Below are positions 23,002 to 32,143 of a stretch of DNA of 64,000 bases, one piece after another. Every line of letters begins with the position of its first letter. The first letter of the stretch is position 1. The notes below the pieces were generated by a model that saw only the letters and a program-made list of their open reading frames with translations, was not told the origin of the DNA and made no database searches. Origin of the DNA: Herbidospora daliensis (GTDB taxonomy: Bacteria; Actinomycetota; Actinomycetes; Streptosporangiales; Streptosporangiaceae). Made by a program: the position numbers and the translations under genes. The stretch is from positions 62,001 to 126,000 of the forward strand of contig NZ_BBXF01000004.1 in NCBI RefSeq assembly GCF_001570585.1, given 5' to 3'.

Positions 23002-23775
23002 GTGGATCACGCCTATCAGCGCATCGCCGACGACCTCCGGCGCAAAATCACATCCGGCGAGCTAGCCGAAGGCGACAAGCTGCCGTCCATCCCTGCGTTG
23101 ATGCGCACCCACGGCGTCACCAACGGCACCGCCCAGTCCGCTATCCGCACACTGGTCGCCGAAGGCCTCGTCGCCACCAGGCCCGGATCAGGCACACGCG
23201 TTCGGCCCCGGCCACAGCTCCGCGCCCTCACGCGCTGCTGGGACCGTGCCCGCCGCGCCGGGTCGCCGTTCGCCGCCGAAATGGAAGCGCAAGGCCGTCG
23301 AGGGAGCTGGGACTACGACTCCAGCACCACCCAGGCGCCCGCCGAGATCCGCGAACGACTCGGCCTCGACGACCCCGAGCGCGACGTACCCGACACACTT
23401 CGCACGATCTACACCTACCGGGCCGACGACGACCCGGTCATGCTCGCCACGAGCTGGGAGCCACTCCGCCTCACCCGGGGAACCGCGATCGTCCTCCCCG
23501 AAGAAGGCCCCCACGCTGGCCGCGGCGTCGTCGAGCGCATGCTCGCGATCGGGGTGCGGATCGACGGCACCGACGAGATCGTCGGCGCCCGGCTCGGGAC
23601 CGCGGACGAATGCCAGCGACTGGAGAAGCCGCCCGGCAGCGTCATGCTCACCATCAAGCGGACCTACGTCTCCGACCAGGAGGGCGCGGTGGAGACGGCC
23701 AGCATCGTGATGCCGGCCGATCTGTTCGAGCTCGTCTACGGCTGGCGTATCGATCCGCCGGACGACCAGGAGTGA
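23002..23775 (+). CDS. GntR/UTRA (HutC-type) transcriptional regulator, KorSA-like
   Basis: A 257-residue protein from GTG 23002; the reading 19 codons further upstream crosses the operator and is unlikely to be translated. The N-terminal winged helix is clear (YQRIADDLRRKITSGEL ... LPSIPALMRTHGVTNGTAQ). The rest is a UTRA effector domain. In pSAM2-like elements KorSA, a GntR protein, represses transfer and replication genes. Position opposite the transfer operon with operators between supports the same role here. A long hairpin follows its stop. Confidence 0.85.
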   Translation: MDHAYQRIADDLRRKITSGELAEGDKLPSIPALMRTHGVTNGTAQSAIRTLVAEGLVATRPGSGTRVRPRPQLRALTRCWDRARRAGSPFAAEMEAQGRRGSWDYDSSTTQAPAEIRERLGLDDPERDVPDTLRTIYTYRADDDPVMLATSWEPLRLTRGTAIVLPEEGPHAGRGVVERMLAIGVRIDGTDEIVGARLGTADECQRLEKPPGSVMLTIKRTYVSDQEGAVETASIVMPADLFELVYGWRIDPPDDQE

Positions 23776-23784
23776 GCTGACCGC

Positions 23785-23825
23785 CGAAGGGCCGTCTTCC
23801 CCTCGCCGGGGAGGGCGGCCCTTCG
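23785..23825 (+). terminator. rho-independent-like terminator after the first GntR gene
   Basis: CGAAGGGCCG (23785-23794) pairs with CGGCCCTTCG (23816-23825); an inner TCCCC/GGGGA extends the stem. It starts nine bases past the stop codon and is followed by the mildly T-rich TGTGTTTCTG. Confidence 0.8.
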
Positions 23826-23838
23826 TGTGTTTCTGCAC

Positions 23839-23877
23839 GTAGTCGACTACATACGCATGATGCGTACGTGCGCACGT
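23839..23877. promoter_or_regulatory. three consecutive perfect palindromes upstream of the second GntR gene
   Basis: GTAGTCGACTAC (23839-23850), TACGCATGATGCGTA (23852-23866) and ACGTGCGCACGT (23866-23877) follow each other with virtually no spacing. GntR-family sites typically have GT...AC half sites, which the first two match. The second GntR gene starts 38 bp later, so this is a probable operator or promoter region. Confidence 0.7.
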
Positions 23878-23914
23878 TCGGATGATCCACACGTGCCTAC
23901 TACGGTCCAAAACC

Positions 23915-24352
23915 ATGATCGATCCGCACAGCGGCGTCCCCAGCTACCACCAGGTGGCCGACCGGATCCGCGCGCAGATCGACGCCGGCGAACTCGCGCC
24001 GGGCGAGTACCTGCTGACCGAACCGGCCATGGAGCACGTCTTCGGCGTCGGCCGCGCCACGGTGCGCCGCGCGATCGACATCCTCCGCAACGAGGGCCGC
24101 GTGGTGACCACCCGCAGGGGGACGCAGGTCAGAGAACGCCAGCCCCGGGTGGCAGAAGTCGTCATGGGCCCAGGCGTCCGGGCGACGACGCGGATGCCGT
24201 CAGACCTGGAGAAGCGGGCCATGAGCCTCGGACCCGGGGTGCCGGTGTTCGTGGTGGAGCGGCCGGGCCAAGAGCCAGAGGTTCTCCCTGGAGACAGGGT
24301 CGCTCTGGTTGGTCACGATGAGCAGGGCGAGGGCGGGAGTACCTCGTCTTGA
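23915..24352 (+). CDS. second GntR-family regulator, short C-terminus
   Basis: A 145-residue protein starting MIDPHSGVPSYHQ. Its winged helix is well preserved (YHQVADRIRAQIDAGELAPGEYL ... VGRATVRRAIDILRNEG). Only ~75 residues follow, too short for a full UTRA or FCD domain, so it resembles the small YtrA-like or plasmid GntR regulators. It lies next to the element border and behind three palindromes, suggesting autoregulation. A strong hairpin follows. Confidence 0.8.
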   Translation: MIDPHSGVPSYHQVADRIRAQIDAGELAPGEYLLTEPAMEHVFGVGRATVRRAIDILRNEGRVVTTRRGTQVRERQPRVAEVVMGPGVRATTRMPSDLEKRAMSLGPGVPVFVVERPGQEPEVLPGDRVALVGHDEQGEGGSTSS

Positions 24353-24353
24353 C

Positions 24354-24390
24354 GGGTGACCCCGGGCACGTGCAATGCCCGGGGCCACCC
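24354..24390 (+). terminator. strong GC hairpin after the second GntR gene
   Basis: GGGTGACCCCGGGCA pairs with TGCCCGGGGCCACCC, with one mismatch and a loop of seven bases, two bases past the stop codon. It probably ends transcription at the edge of the element. Confidence 0.75.
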
Positions 24391-24673
24391 CTCCCCCACA
24401 GGGGCCGCACCGCCGGCGTCTCGCCTGGTGGGTCAGACCGACAGTGCGGCCGGTCCCCTCGCCTGCGACGGTGCCCGGGGATCGTAACCCGCATTACGGG
24501 CATCTGTCAGCCCGCTATCGGCACAACTGGAAATGATGGCCCTACCGGCAGGTTCGCCTAACCGCCCCGGGCCAACCCGGCTCTGACCTGCAAAGAAACT
24601 CAGAAGAGTATTTCACGGGCAACGATATCTGTCGCAGATGGGAAACCCCAGGTGCGCACAACTGGCACGGCTC
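24391..24673. other. gene-free border segment between element and tRNA fragment
   Basis: About 280 bases without a credible gene. It contains a 10-bp direct repeat GCACAACTGG at 24521-24530 and 24656-24665. No integrase, excisionase or tRNA 3' half is present here, although the tRNA fragment adjoining it would make this the expected site for them. Confidence 0.55.
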
Positions 24674-24717
24674 GGGGATTAGAAGTCCACTGCTCTATCC
24701 GGCTGAGCTAAGGGCGC
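24674..24717 (-). pseudogene. tRNA-Arg(UCU) 5' fragment, likely attachment-site border
   Basis: Read on the minus strand: acceptor 5' strand GCGCCCT, D-arm with AGCTCAGCCGGATAGAGC, then an anticodon arm with loop CTTCTAA (anticodon TCT) closed by GTGGA/TCCCC with one mismatch. The variable loop, T-arm and 3' acceptor strand that should follow are absent. A break at the anticodon arm matches the tRNA sublocation used by many tyrosine integrases, normally with the 3' half restored by the element; here it is not. Confidence 0.75.
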
Positions 24718-24867
24718 TCAGTGCCTCATTCTGCATGATCCCCGGACTGGTTTCACAACGCAAAATGTCGGCGTCGGTCGATAGCGTAGAGGAGCTACTC
24801 CTCCGCTCCCCGTAGGGGGCGGTTTCTCCCGCCCGCCCGCTCCCGATCTCCCCGTCCGGAGGATCTG

Positions 24868-27800
24868 ATGGACTCTCAGCTCATCGGGCGCGACCATCCC
24901 GCGGGGGTGCTGCGCGCCGAGATCGGCCGGGCCCTCGACAGCCACGGCGGTCTGGTGCTCGTCACCGGCGAGGCCGGGATCGGCAAGACCACCCTGGTCA
25001 CCGGCGGGGTCGAAGACGCCAGACGGGCGGGGGCCCTGGTGCTCGGCGGGTCGTGCTGGCAGTCGGGAGGCGCGCCGGGCTACTGGCCGTGGGTGCAGGT
25101 CATCCGGGCGCTGCGGCGGGCCGGCGAGTGGTCGGCGGTGGGGGCCGAGGCCGCCGACGTGCTGGCCATCCTGCTGGGCGAGCGGTCGGGCGGCGGCAAG
25201 GAGGTGCTCGACGGCTTCCGGCTCTACGACGCGGTGACGACGGCGCTGGTGGCGGTGGCGCAGAGCCGCCCGGTCGTGGTGGTGCTCGACGACCTCCACT
25301 GGGCCGACACGGCGTCGCTGAAGCTGCTGGAGTTCGCCGCCCAGCACACCTGGTTCGAGCGGCTGCTGCTGCTCGGCACCTACCGCGACGTCGAGGCCGA
25401 GGCGCCCGGCCATCCGCTGGCGCCGCTGATCATGCCGCTGGTGGCGAAGGCCACCTGCATCTCGCTGAGCGGGCTGGCGCGCGACGAGGTGGGCGCGCTG
25501 ATGGCCCGCACCGCCGGGCGGGTGCCCGAACCGAAGCTGGTCGACGAGGTCCACCGGCGGACCGGCGGCAACCCGTTCTTCGTCGAGCAGACCACCCGGC
25601 TCTGGCAGGGCGGCGGGTCGGTGACGGCCATCGCGCCCGGGGTGCGCGACGCGCTGCAGAAACGGGTCTCGCTGCTGCCGCCGCAGGTGGCCGGCCTGCT
25701 GACCGACGCGTCGGTGCTGGGGCGCGAGTTCCACCGCGACGTGCTGGCGGCGCTGGCCGGGCTGCCGGCCGCCCGCGTCGACGGGCTGCTCGGGCAGGCC
25801 GTGGCCGCCCGGCTGGTCGTCCAGCTGCCCGAAGGACGGCTGGCGTTCGCCCACGATCTCGTCCGCGAGACGCTCTACGAGTCGCTCGGCGACGAGGCCG
25901 CCGCGCGGCACGCCCGGGTGATCACCGCCCTCGACGCCGACCCGGCGCTGACGGCCCACCTGCTGCCCGCCGACCAGGCGCGGCACGCCTACCAGGCGGG
26001 CCGCGAGCTGCCGCCGTCGGTCGCGGTCGAGCGGTTGTTGTCGGCGGCCGGCGAGGCCCACGGGCGCATGGCCATCGACGAGTCGATCGGCCACCTGCGG
26101 CGGGCCGCCGACCGGGGCGAGGGCCTCGAACCGCGCCGCCGGGCGATGATCGCGATGGAGCTGAGCTCCTGCCTGTTCCACCTCGACGACCTCGACGAGA
26201 CCCGCGCCACCCTCGAATCGGCCTGGACCTTCGCCCGGCAGACCGGCGACGCCGACGTGCTGGCCCGGGTGGCGATCAGCTACTACCGGATCGACGGCCC
26301 CAGCATGACCGGCAGGCTCGCCGGCGGCCGCAGCACCGAGGTCGTCGAAGAGGCCTACCGGGCGCTGATCGGCGGCCCGCCGGCCACGACCGACGCGATG
26401 GCCGACCGGCTGGCCGTCCACATCGCGGCGGTCGCCCGCGCGGGCGACGACCACGAGGCGCTGACCTTCGGCCTGGCCGCCCGCCACGACGTGCTGTTCG
26501 GGCTGGGCACGGCCGCCCAGCGCATCGAGCTGACCAGCGAGATGGAGACGGTCGCCCGGCGCGCCTCCGACACCGACACCGAGCACTTCGCCGCCTCGTT
26601 GCGCTGGGTGGCGCTGCTGGAGGCGGGCGATCCCGCCTATCTCGACCAGTTCGCCGAGTCGACCGCCTTCGCCCTGCGGGTCGGCGGCGAACGCATGATC
26701 TTCGCCGCCCGCGTCGACCAGTCGATCATCATGACCCTGGCCGGCCGGTTCGCCGAGGCCGAGGAGTTCCTGCGCGGCGCCATGGAGGTGATCGCCGAAG
26801 ACAGCCGCGACATGTTCGGCTTCATGAGCGACCACGTGTTGTGGGCGGCGCTGCTGCACCAGGGCCGGTTCGGCGAGATCCCGGCGGTGCTGACGCGCCT
26901 GGAGTCGTCGGGCCACGCCCAGGTCGAGCTGCTGAGGGGCATCACCGCCCTGCAGGCCGGCGACCTCGCCACCGCGATGGCCGTCCTGCCCGACGACGGC
27001 GTCGCGGCCTATCCGCGCAGCTTCGCCCCGCTCGGGCTGCGGTTCATCGCCCACGCGGCGGCCGAGTCGGCCGACGCCGAACTGGCCGAGTGGGCGACCG
27101 AGACGCTCACCCCCCATTCGGGCGGCTGGCTGGTCAGCATCGGCGGGTGCGACATCGCCGGGCCGGTCGACCACTGGCTCGGCGTGCTGGCCGCCTCGCG
27201 CGGCCGGTGGGAGGAGGCGGTCGCCCGCTTCACCGCCGCCCGCGACTCCGCGGTGGCGTTCCAGGCCCGGCCGTGGGTCGTCGAGGCGCGGGTGGGGCTG
27301 GGCCGGGCGCTGGTGGCCGCCGGCGAGCCGATGCAGGCTGGGGTGGTGCTCGACGAGGCGGCGGCCGAGGCCGCCGAGCTGGGCATGCGGCACATCCGCC
27401 GGAAGGTCGCGGAGCTCCGGCCGGCCCAGATCGACGTGCCGGCGCGGCCCGCCCGGCTCGCGCCCACGTTCCGCCGCGACGGCGACGTGTGGGAGCTGGC
27501 CTACGACGACCTGGTGGTCCGCATGCCCGACGCCAAGGGCCTGCGCGACCTCCACCTGCTCCTGGGCTCGCCGGGCACCGACGTCCCGGCGGTGCGCATG
27601 CTCGACCCCGAAGGGGGCCGCGAGGTGGTCGCGGCGCGGAGCTTCGGCGGCGACGCCGTGCTCGACGACGAGGCCAAGGCCCGCTACCGCCGCCACCTGG
27701 CCCGGCTCGACGACGAGATCGACCGGGCCGCCGGGCTGGGCGACGACGACCGGGCCGCCGCCCTCGACCGGGAGCGGCAGGCCCTGCTCGACGAACTGCG

Positions 27801-28005
27801 CGCCGCCGCCGGGCTGGCCGGACGCGACCGGCGGCTGGGCGACGAGGCCGAGCGGGCCCGCAAGACGGTGACCGCCCGCATCCGCGACACGCTGCGCAAG
27901 CTCGGCGAACGCCATCCGTCTCTCGCCTCCCACCTGCGTGAGTCGATCAGCACCGGTTCGTCGTGCGGCTACCGGCCGCCCTCGCCGGTGCGCTGGCGGC
28001 TCTAG
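24868..28005 (+). CDS. large AAA-ATPase regulator (LuxR/LAL-like architecture)
   Basis: A 1045-residue protein with GGAGGATCTG before ATG 24868. It opens with an AAA module: Walker A GEAGIGKT (34-41) and Walker B VVVLDDLHWAD. Next comes a winged-helix and TPR-like helical middle (~350-860) of the kind seen in LAL/MalT regulators. The C-terminus differs from LuxR: a charged coiled helix precedes a region rich in Arg (RARKTVTARIRDTLRKLGERH) that may be a winged-helix DNA-binding end. It is probably a cytoplasmic signal sensor or transcription activator. It converges with the ABC operon, three bases apart. Confidence 0.8.
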   Translation: MDSQLIGRDHPAGVLRAEIGRALDSHGGLVLVTGEAGIGKTTLVTGGVEDARRAGALVLGGSCWQSGGAPGYWPWVQVIRALRRAGEWSAVGAEAADVLAILLGERSGGGKEVLDGFRLYDAVTTALVAVAQSRPVVVVLDDLHWADTASLKLLEFAAQHTWFERLLLLGTYRDVEAEAPGHPLAPLIMPLVAKATCISLSGLARDEVGALMARTAGRVPEPKLVDEVHRRTGGNPFFVEQTTRLWQGGGSVTAIAPGVRDALQKRVSLLPPQVAGLLTDASVLGREFHRDVLAALAGLPAARVDGLLGQAVAARLVVQLPEGRLAFAHDLVRETLYESLGDEAAARHARVITALDADPALTAHLLPADQARHAYQAGRELPPSVAVERLLSAAGEAHGRMAIDESIGHLRRAADRGEGLEPRRRAMIAMELSSCLFHLDDLDETRATLESAWTFARQTGDADVLARVAISYYRIDGPSMTGRLAGGRSTEVVEEAYRALIGGPPATTDAMADRLAVHIAAVARAGDDHEALTFGLAARHDVLFGLGTAAQRIELTSEMETVARRASDTDTEHFAASLRWVALLEAGDPAYLDQFAESTAFALRVGGERMIFAARVDQSIIMTLAGRFAEAEEFLRGAMEVIAEDSRDMFGFMSDHVLWAALLHQGRFGEIPAVLTRLESSGHAQVELLRGITALQAGDLATAMAVLPDDGVAAYPRSFAPLGLRFIAHAAAESADAELAEWATETLTPHSGGWLVSIGGCDIAGPVDHWLGVLAASRGRWEEAVARFTAARDSAVAFQARPWVVEARVGLGRALVAAGEPMQAGVVLDEAAAEAAELGMRHIRRKVAELRPAQIDVPARPARLAPTFRRDGDVWELAYDDLVVRMPDAKGLRDLHLLLGSPGTDVPAVRMLDPEGGREVVAARSFGGDAVLDDEAKARYRRHLARLDDEIDRAAGLGDDDRAAALDRERQALLDELRAAAGLAGRDRRLGDEAERARKTVTARIRDTLRKLGERHPSLASHLRESISTGSSCGYRPPSPVRWRL

Positions 28006-28008
28006 CGG

Positions 28009-28853
28009 CTACTTGCGGTTGTAGGCCCGCATGGTCAGCGGCCCGAAGATCGCCAGCAGCGCCGCCGTGGCGACGAACACCCACATGAGCTCGCCCATGT
28101 CGGGGGTGCCCGCCATCAGCGACCGCACCGCCGCCACCAGCCGGGTGATCGGGTTGACCTCGACGAACACCTGCAGCCACCCCGGCATGGTCGACGGGTC
28201 GACGAAGATGTTGCTCAGGAAGGTCAGCGGGAACAGCACGAGCATGCTGACCCCCATCACCGACTTCTCACTGCGCAGGTAGAGGCCGCACATCGTCCAG
28301 ATCCACGAGAAGGCGAACGAGAACACGACCAGCAGCCCGATGCCGGCCGCCACGCCCATCACGCCGCCGCCGGGCCGGAAGCCCAGGATCAGCCCGACCA
28401 CGGTGATCACCACCGAGGCCAGCACGTAACGCAGCACGTCGCCCAGCAAGTTGCCCACCAGCGCCGCCGGCCGCCAGATCGGCAGCGACTTGAACCGGTC
28501 GAACACGCCTTTGGCGATGTCGATGTTCACCGCCAGCCCGCTGTACATGGTGGTCATCACGACGCTCTGCACCATGATCCCGGGCAGCAGGAACTGCAGG
28601 TACTCCCCGGTCGACCCGGCCAGCGCGCCGCCGAACAGGTAGGTGAACATCAGCGTCATCATGATCGGGAACGCCGTCACGTCGAACAGCTGCTCCGGCA
28701 CATGTTTGATCTTCAGGACGGCGCGCCAGCCGAACGTCATCGACGCCGACCACGCGCTCGGCCGGGCGGGCCGCTCCCGGGGGTCGAGGACCGCGCCGAT
28801 GGTCTCGGCGGCCGGGACGTAGGTCTGTTCCTGGGGCTCGGTCACGGTGGTGG

Positions 28854-28857
<4 letters not shown>
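28009..28857 (-). CDS. ABC-2 transporter permease, DrrB-like
   Basis: A 282-residue membrane protein with six predicted helices, beginning [14 protein letters not shown]. It contains the ABC-2 features of drug-export permeases: [20 protein letters not shown], then LLPGIMVQ and a late [15 protein letters not shown] loop followed by [14 protein letters not shown], typical of the DrrB/NodJ group. ATG 28857 overlaps the ATPase stop by four bases, so the pair forms one exporter. The substrate is unknown; daunorubicin-resistance-type pumps export hydrophobic drugs. Confidence 0.88.
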
Positions 28858-29834
<977 letters not shown>

Positions 29835-29918
29835 GCCCCTTGGGCGCGAGACGGCGTGCTAGATCGGATCTAGCGGCCCGCGAGATACGGTCAGAGCGGA
29901 GATCAACGGGAGGAAGAG

Positions 29919-31301
29919 ATGGCTGACGTCTTCGACGTGATCGTTATGGGCGCGGGGCCGGTCGGGGAGAACGTGGTCGACCGGGCCGTACGCGGCGGCC
30001 TGTCGGTGGCCGTGATCGAGGCCGAGCTCGCGGGCGGTGAGTGCTCGTACTGGGCGTGCGTGCCGAGCAAGGCCCTGCTGCGCCCCGTCGACCTGGCCGG
30101 AGAGGTCGAGCGGGCGCCGGGCCTGACGGCCGGGCCGATCGACGTGCAGGCGGTGCTGGCGCGGCGCGACTGGGCGGTGAACGACTACAGCGACAACGGC
30201 CAGGCGCGCTGGCTGGAGTCGCTGCCGTCGACGTACATCAGGGGCCGGGCGCGGATCGCCGGTGAACGGAAGGTCGACGTCGGCGGCCGGGTGCTGACCG
30301 CGCGGCACGCCGTGGTGGTGGCGACGGGCAGCCTGGCGACCATCCCGCCGATCCCGGGCCTGGCCGAGGCCAAGCCGTGGACCAACCGCGAGGCCACCGG
30401 CGTGAAGAAGGTGCCGGGCCGGCTGATCGTGCTGGGCGGCGGCGTGGTGGCGTGCGAGATGTCCCAGGCGCTGCACGCGCTGGGCGCGACCGAGACCACC
30501 ATGGTCGTGCGCGGCCACCGCCTGCTCGAACGGTGTGACGGGTTCGCCGCCACGATGGTCGCCGACGCGCTCGTGGCGCGGGGGATCGACATCCGCTTCG
30601 GCACCCGGGTCGAGCGGGTCGAGCGGACCGGCAGCGAGGTCGTGGCCCATCTGTCCGACGGCACGACGCTGACCGCCGACGAGATCCTCGTCGCGGCCGG
30701 CCGCACCATCGGCGCCGACATCGGCCTGGAGACCGTCGGCCTGCCCGACGCCCGCCCGATCGAGGTCGACGACAGCATGCGCTCGGTCGCCCACGACTGG
30801 CTCTACGCGGTCGGCGACGCCAACGGCCGGGCGCTGCTCACCCACATCGGCAAGTACCAGGCCCGGCTCTGCGGCGACGTGATCGCGGCGCGGGCCAACC
30901 GCCGCCCCGACGACCTGCCCTCGATGCGCGACCAGGCCGACCACTACGGCGTGCCCCAGGTCATCTTCACCGACCCGCAGGTGGCCGCCGTCGGCCTCAC
31001 CGAGCAGGTGGCGCGGGAGCGGGGGATCAACGTCCGTTCCGTCGAGTACGACATGAGCGGCATCACCGGCGCCTACCTGTCGGCCGAGAACTACATCGGG
31101 CGCGCGAAGGCCGTCATCGACGAGGACCGCAAGGTGATCCTCGGCATGACCTTCGCGGGCCCGGCGGTGGCGGACATGCTGCACTCCGCCACCATCGCGA
31201 TCACCGCCGAGGTGCCGCTCGACAAGCTCTGGCACGCGGTCCCGTCGTTCCCGACGGTGAGCGAGGTCTGGCTGCGCCTGCTGGAGGCCTACGGCCTGTG
31301 A
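29919..31301 (+). CDS. FAD/NAD(P)-dependent disulfide oxidoreductase
   Basis: A 460-residue flavoenzyme of the lipoamide dehydrogenase/mercuric reductase family. FAD-binding VIVMGAGPVGENV is at the N-terminus, redox pair GGECSYWACVPSK (CX4C) follows, and a second GGGVVACEM block binds NAD(P)H. The late HAVPSFPTVSE resembles the catalytic His-Glu of the dimer interface, though altered from HPT-x-SE. AGGAAGAG precedes ATG 29919. No lipoyl complex genes are nearby, so the disulfide substrate is unknown. A paralogue with GGECPYWGC lies at 46225-47556. Confidence 0.88.
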   Translation: MADVFDVIVMGAGPVGENVVDRAVRGGLSVAVIEAELAGGECSYWACVPSKALLRPVDLAGEVERAPGLTAGPIDVQAVLARRDWAVNDYSDNGQARWLESLPSTYIRGRARIAGERKVDVGGRVLTARHAVVVATGSLATIPPIPGLAEAKPWTNREATGVKKVPGRLIVLGGGVVACEMSQALHALGATETTMVVRGHRLLERCDGFAATMVADALVARGIDIRFGTRVERVERTGSEVVAHLSDGTTLTADEILVAAGRTIGADIGLETVGLPDARPIEVDDSMRSVAHDWLYAVGDANGRALLTHIGKYQARLCGDVIAARANRRPDDLPSMRDQADHYGVPQVIFTDPQVAAVGLTEQVARERGINVRSVEYDMSGITGAYLSAENYIGRAKAVIDEDRKVILGMTFAGPAVADMLHSATIAITAEVPLDKLWHAVPSFPTVSEVWLRLLEAYGL

Positions 31302-31302
31302 G

Positions 31303-32064
31303 TCACACCTGGTAGGCGGAGTCCCGCACGTCGGTGATCGCCATGTGCCCCGGCGCGTGGCCGATCGCGAACGGGACTCCGGCCGCCATCACCGCGGCCT
31401 GCGGGGTGACCCCGCAGGCCCAGAACACCGGCACCTCCCCCGGCCGGACCTCGACCGGGTCGCCGAAGTCGGGCGCGTCGAGGTCGTCGATCCCCAGGCC
31501 CGCCGGGTCGCCGATGTGGACGGGCGCGCCGTGCACCGCCGGATAACGCGCCGACACCCGGACCGCGTCGGTCACCCGCCCGGCCGGGATCGGCCGCATC
31601 GACACCACCAGCGGCCCCGACAACCGCCCGGCGGGCCGGCACGGCACCGAGGTGCGGTACATGGGCACGTTCGAGCCCGCCTCCAGATGCCTGACCGGAA
31701 TGTCCTCCTTGACCAGGGCGTCTTCGAAGGTGAAGCTGCAGCCGATGAGGAACGGCACCAGGTCGTCGCGCCAGAACCGGGTCACGTCGGTCACCTCGGC
31801 GACGGGGGCGCCGTTCTCGTACACCACGTATCCCGGCAGATCGGTGCGCAGGTCGCCCGCGAAGATCGGCAGACTGGTGGCCCCAGGATCTCCGACTTCG
31901 AGGATGGGACAGGGCTTGGGATTGCGCTGCGCGAAGAGCAGCATGTCGTATGCGAGGTCGGCGGGCACGGCGAGCAGGTTGGCCTGGGCGTACCCGGGAC
32001 ACCACCCTGCGGTGGGCGTCTTCAGCCCGGCCCGGAACCTGCTCCGGGCCTCGTGAGGGGTCAT
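31303..32064 (-). CDS. DUF1445 / D-glutamate cyclase family protein (YcsI-like)
   Basis: A 253-residue protein of the UPF0317/DUF1445 family, annotated as putative hydro-lyase and related to D-glutamate cyclase. Family blocks are [16 protein letters not shown] near residue 20, [16 protein letters not shown] in the middle, and [14 protein letters not shown] near the C-terminus with [10 protein letters not shown] at the end. It is convergent with the flavoprotein gene (one base apart) and divergent from the pirin gene. The physiological substrate is not evident. Confidence 0.88.
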   Translation of the reverse strand: MTPHEARSRFRAGLKTPTAGWCPGYAQANLLAVPADLAYDMLLFAQRNPKPCPILEVGDPGATSLPIFAGDLRTDLPGYVVYENGAPVAEVTDVTRFWRDDLVPFLIGCSFTFEDALVKEDIPVRHLEAGSNVPMYRTSVPCRPAGRLSGPLVVSMRPIPAGRVTDAVRVSARYPAVHGAPVHIGDPAGLGIDDLDAPDFGDPVEVRPGEVPVFWACGVTPQAAVMAAGVPFAIGHAPGHMAITDVRDSAYQV

Positions 32065-32143
32065 ACGGGAACGTCCTCCGGAATAGTTGAAAGCTCAACC
32101 AAGTTGTGGGTCCATAGCCAAGAAAGCAGGAAGGAGCCCCCAG

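Noticed and set aside
22995-23780. ATG-initiated 261-codon frame overlapping the GntR gene
   Set aside because: It is a shifted frame with Arg/Pro-rich noise; the GTG 23002 frame contains the winged helix and UTRA domain.
24600-24717. A complete tRNA-Arg gene
   Set aside because: The 3' half (variable loop, T-arm with TTC loop, acceptor 3' strand) cannot be found after the anticodon arm.
24718-27933. A 1071-codon open frame opposite the AAA-ATPase regulator
   Set aside because: In very GC-rich DNA the antisense frame of a real gene often stays open. Its product is low-complexity (His, Gly, Arg, Pro) and the plus-strand gene has Walker motifs and a good ribosome site.
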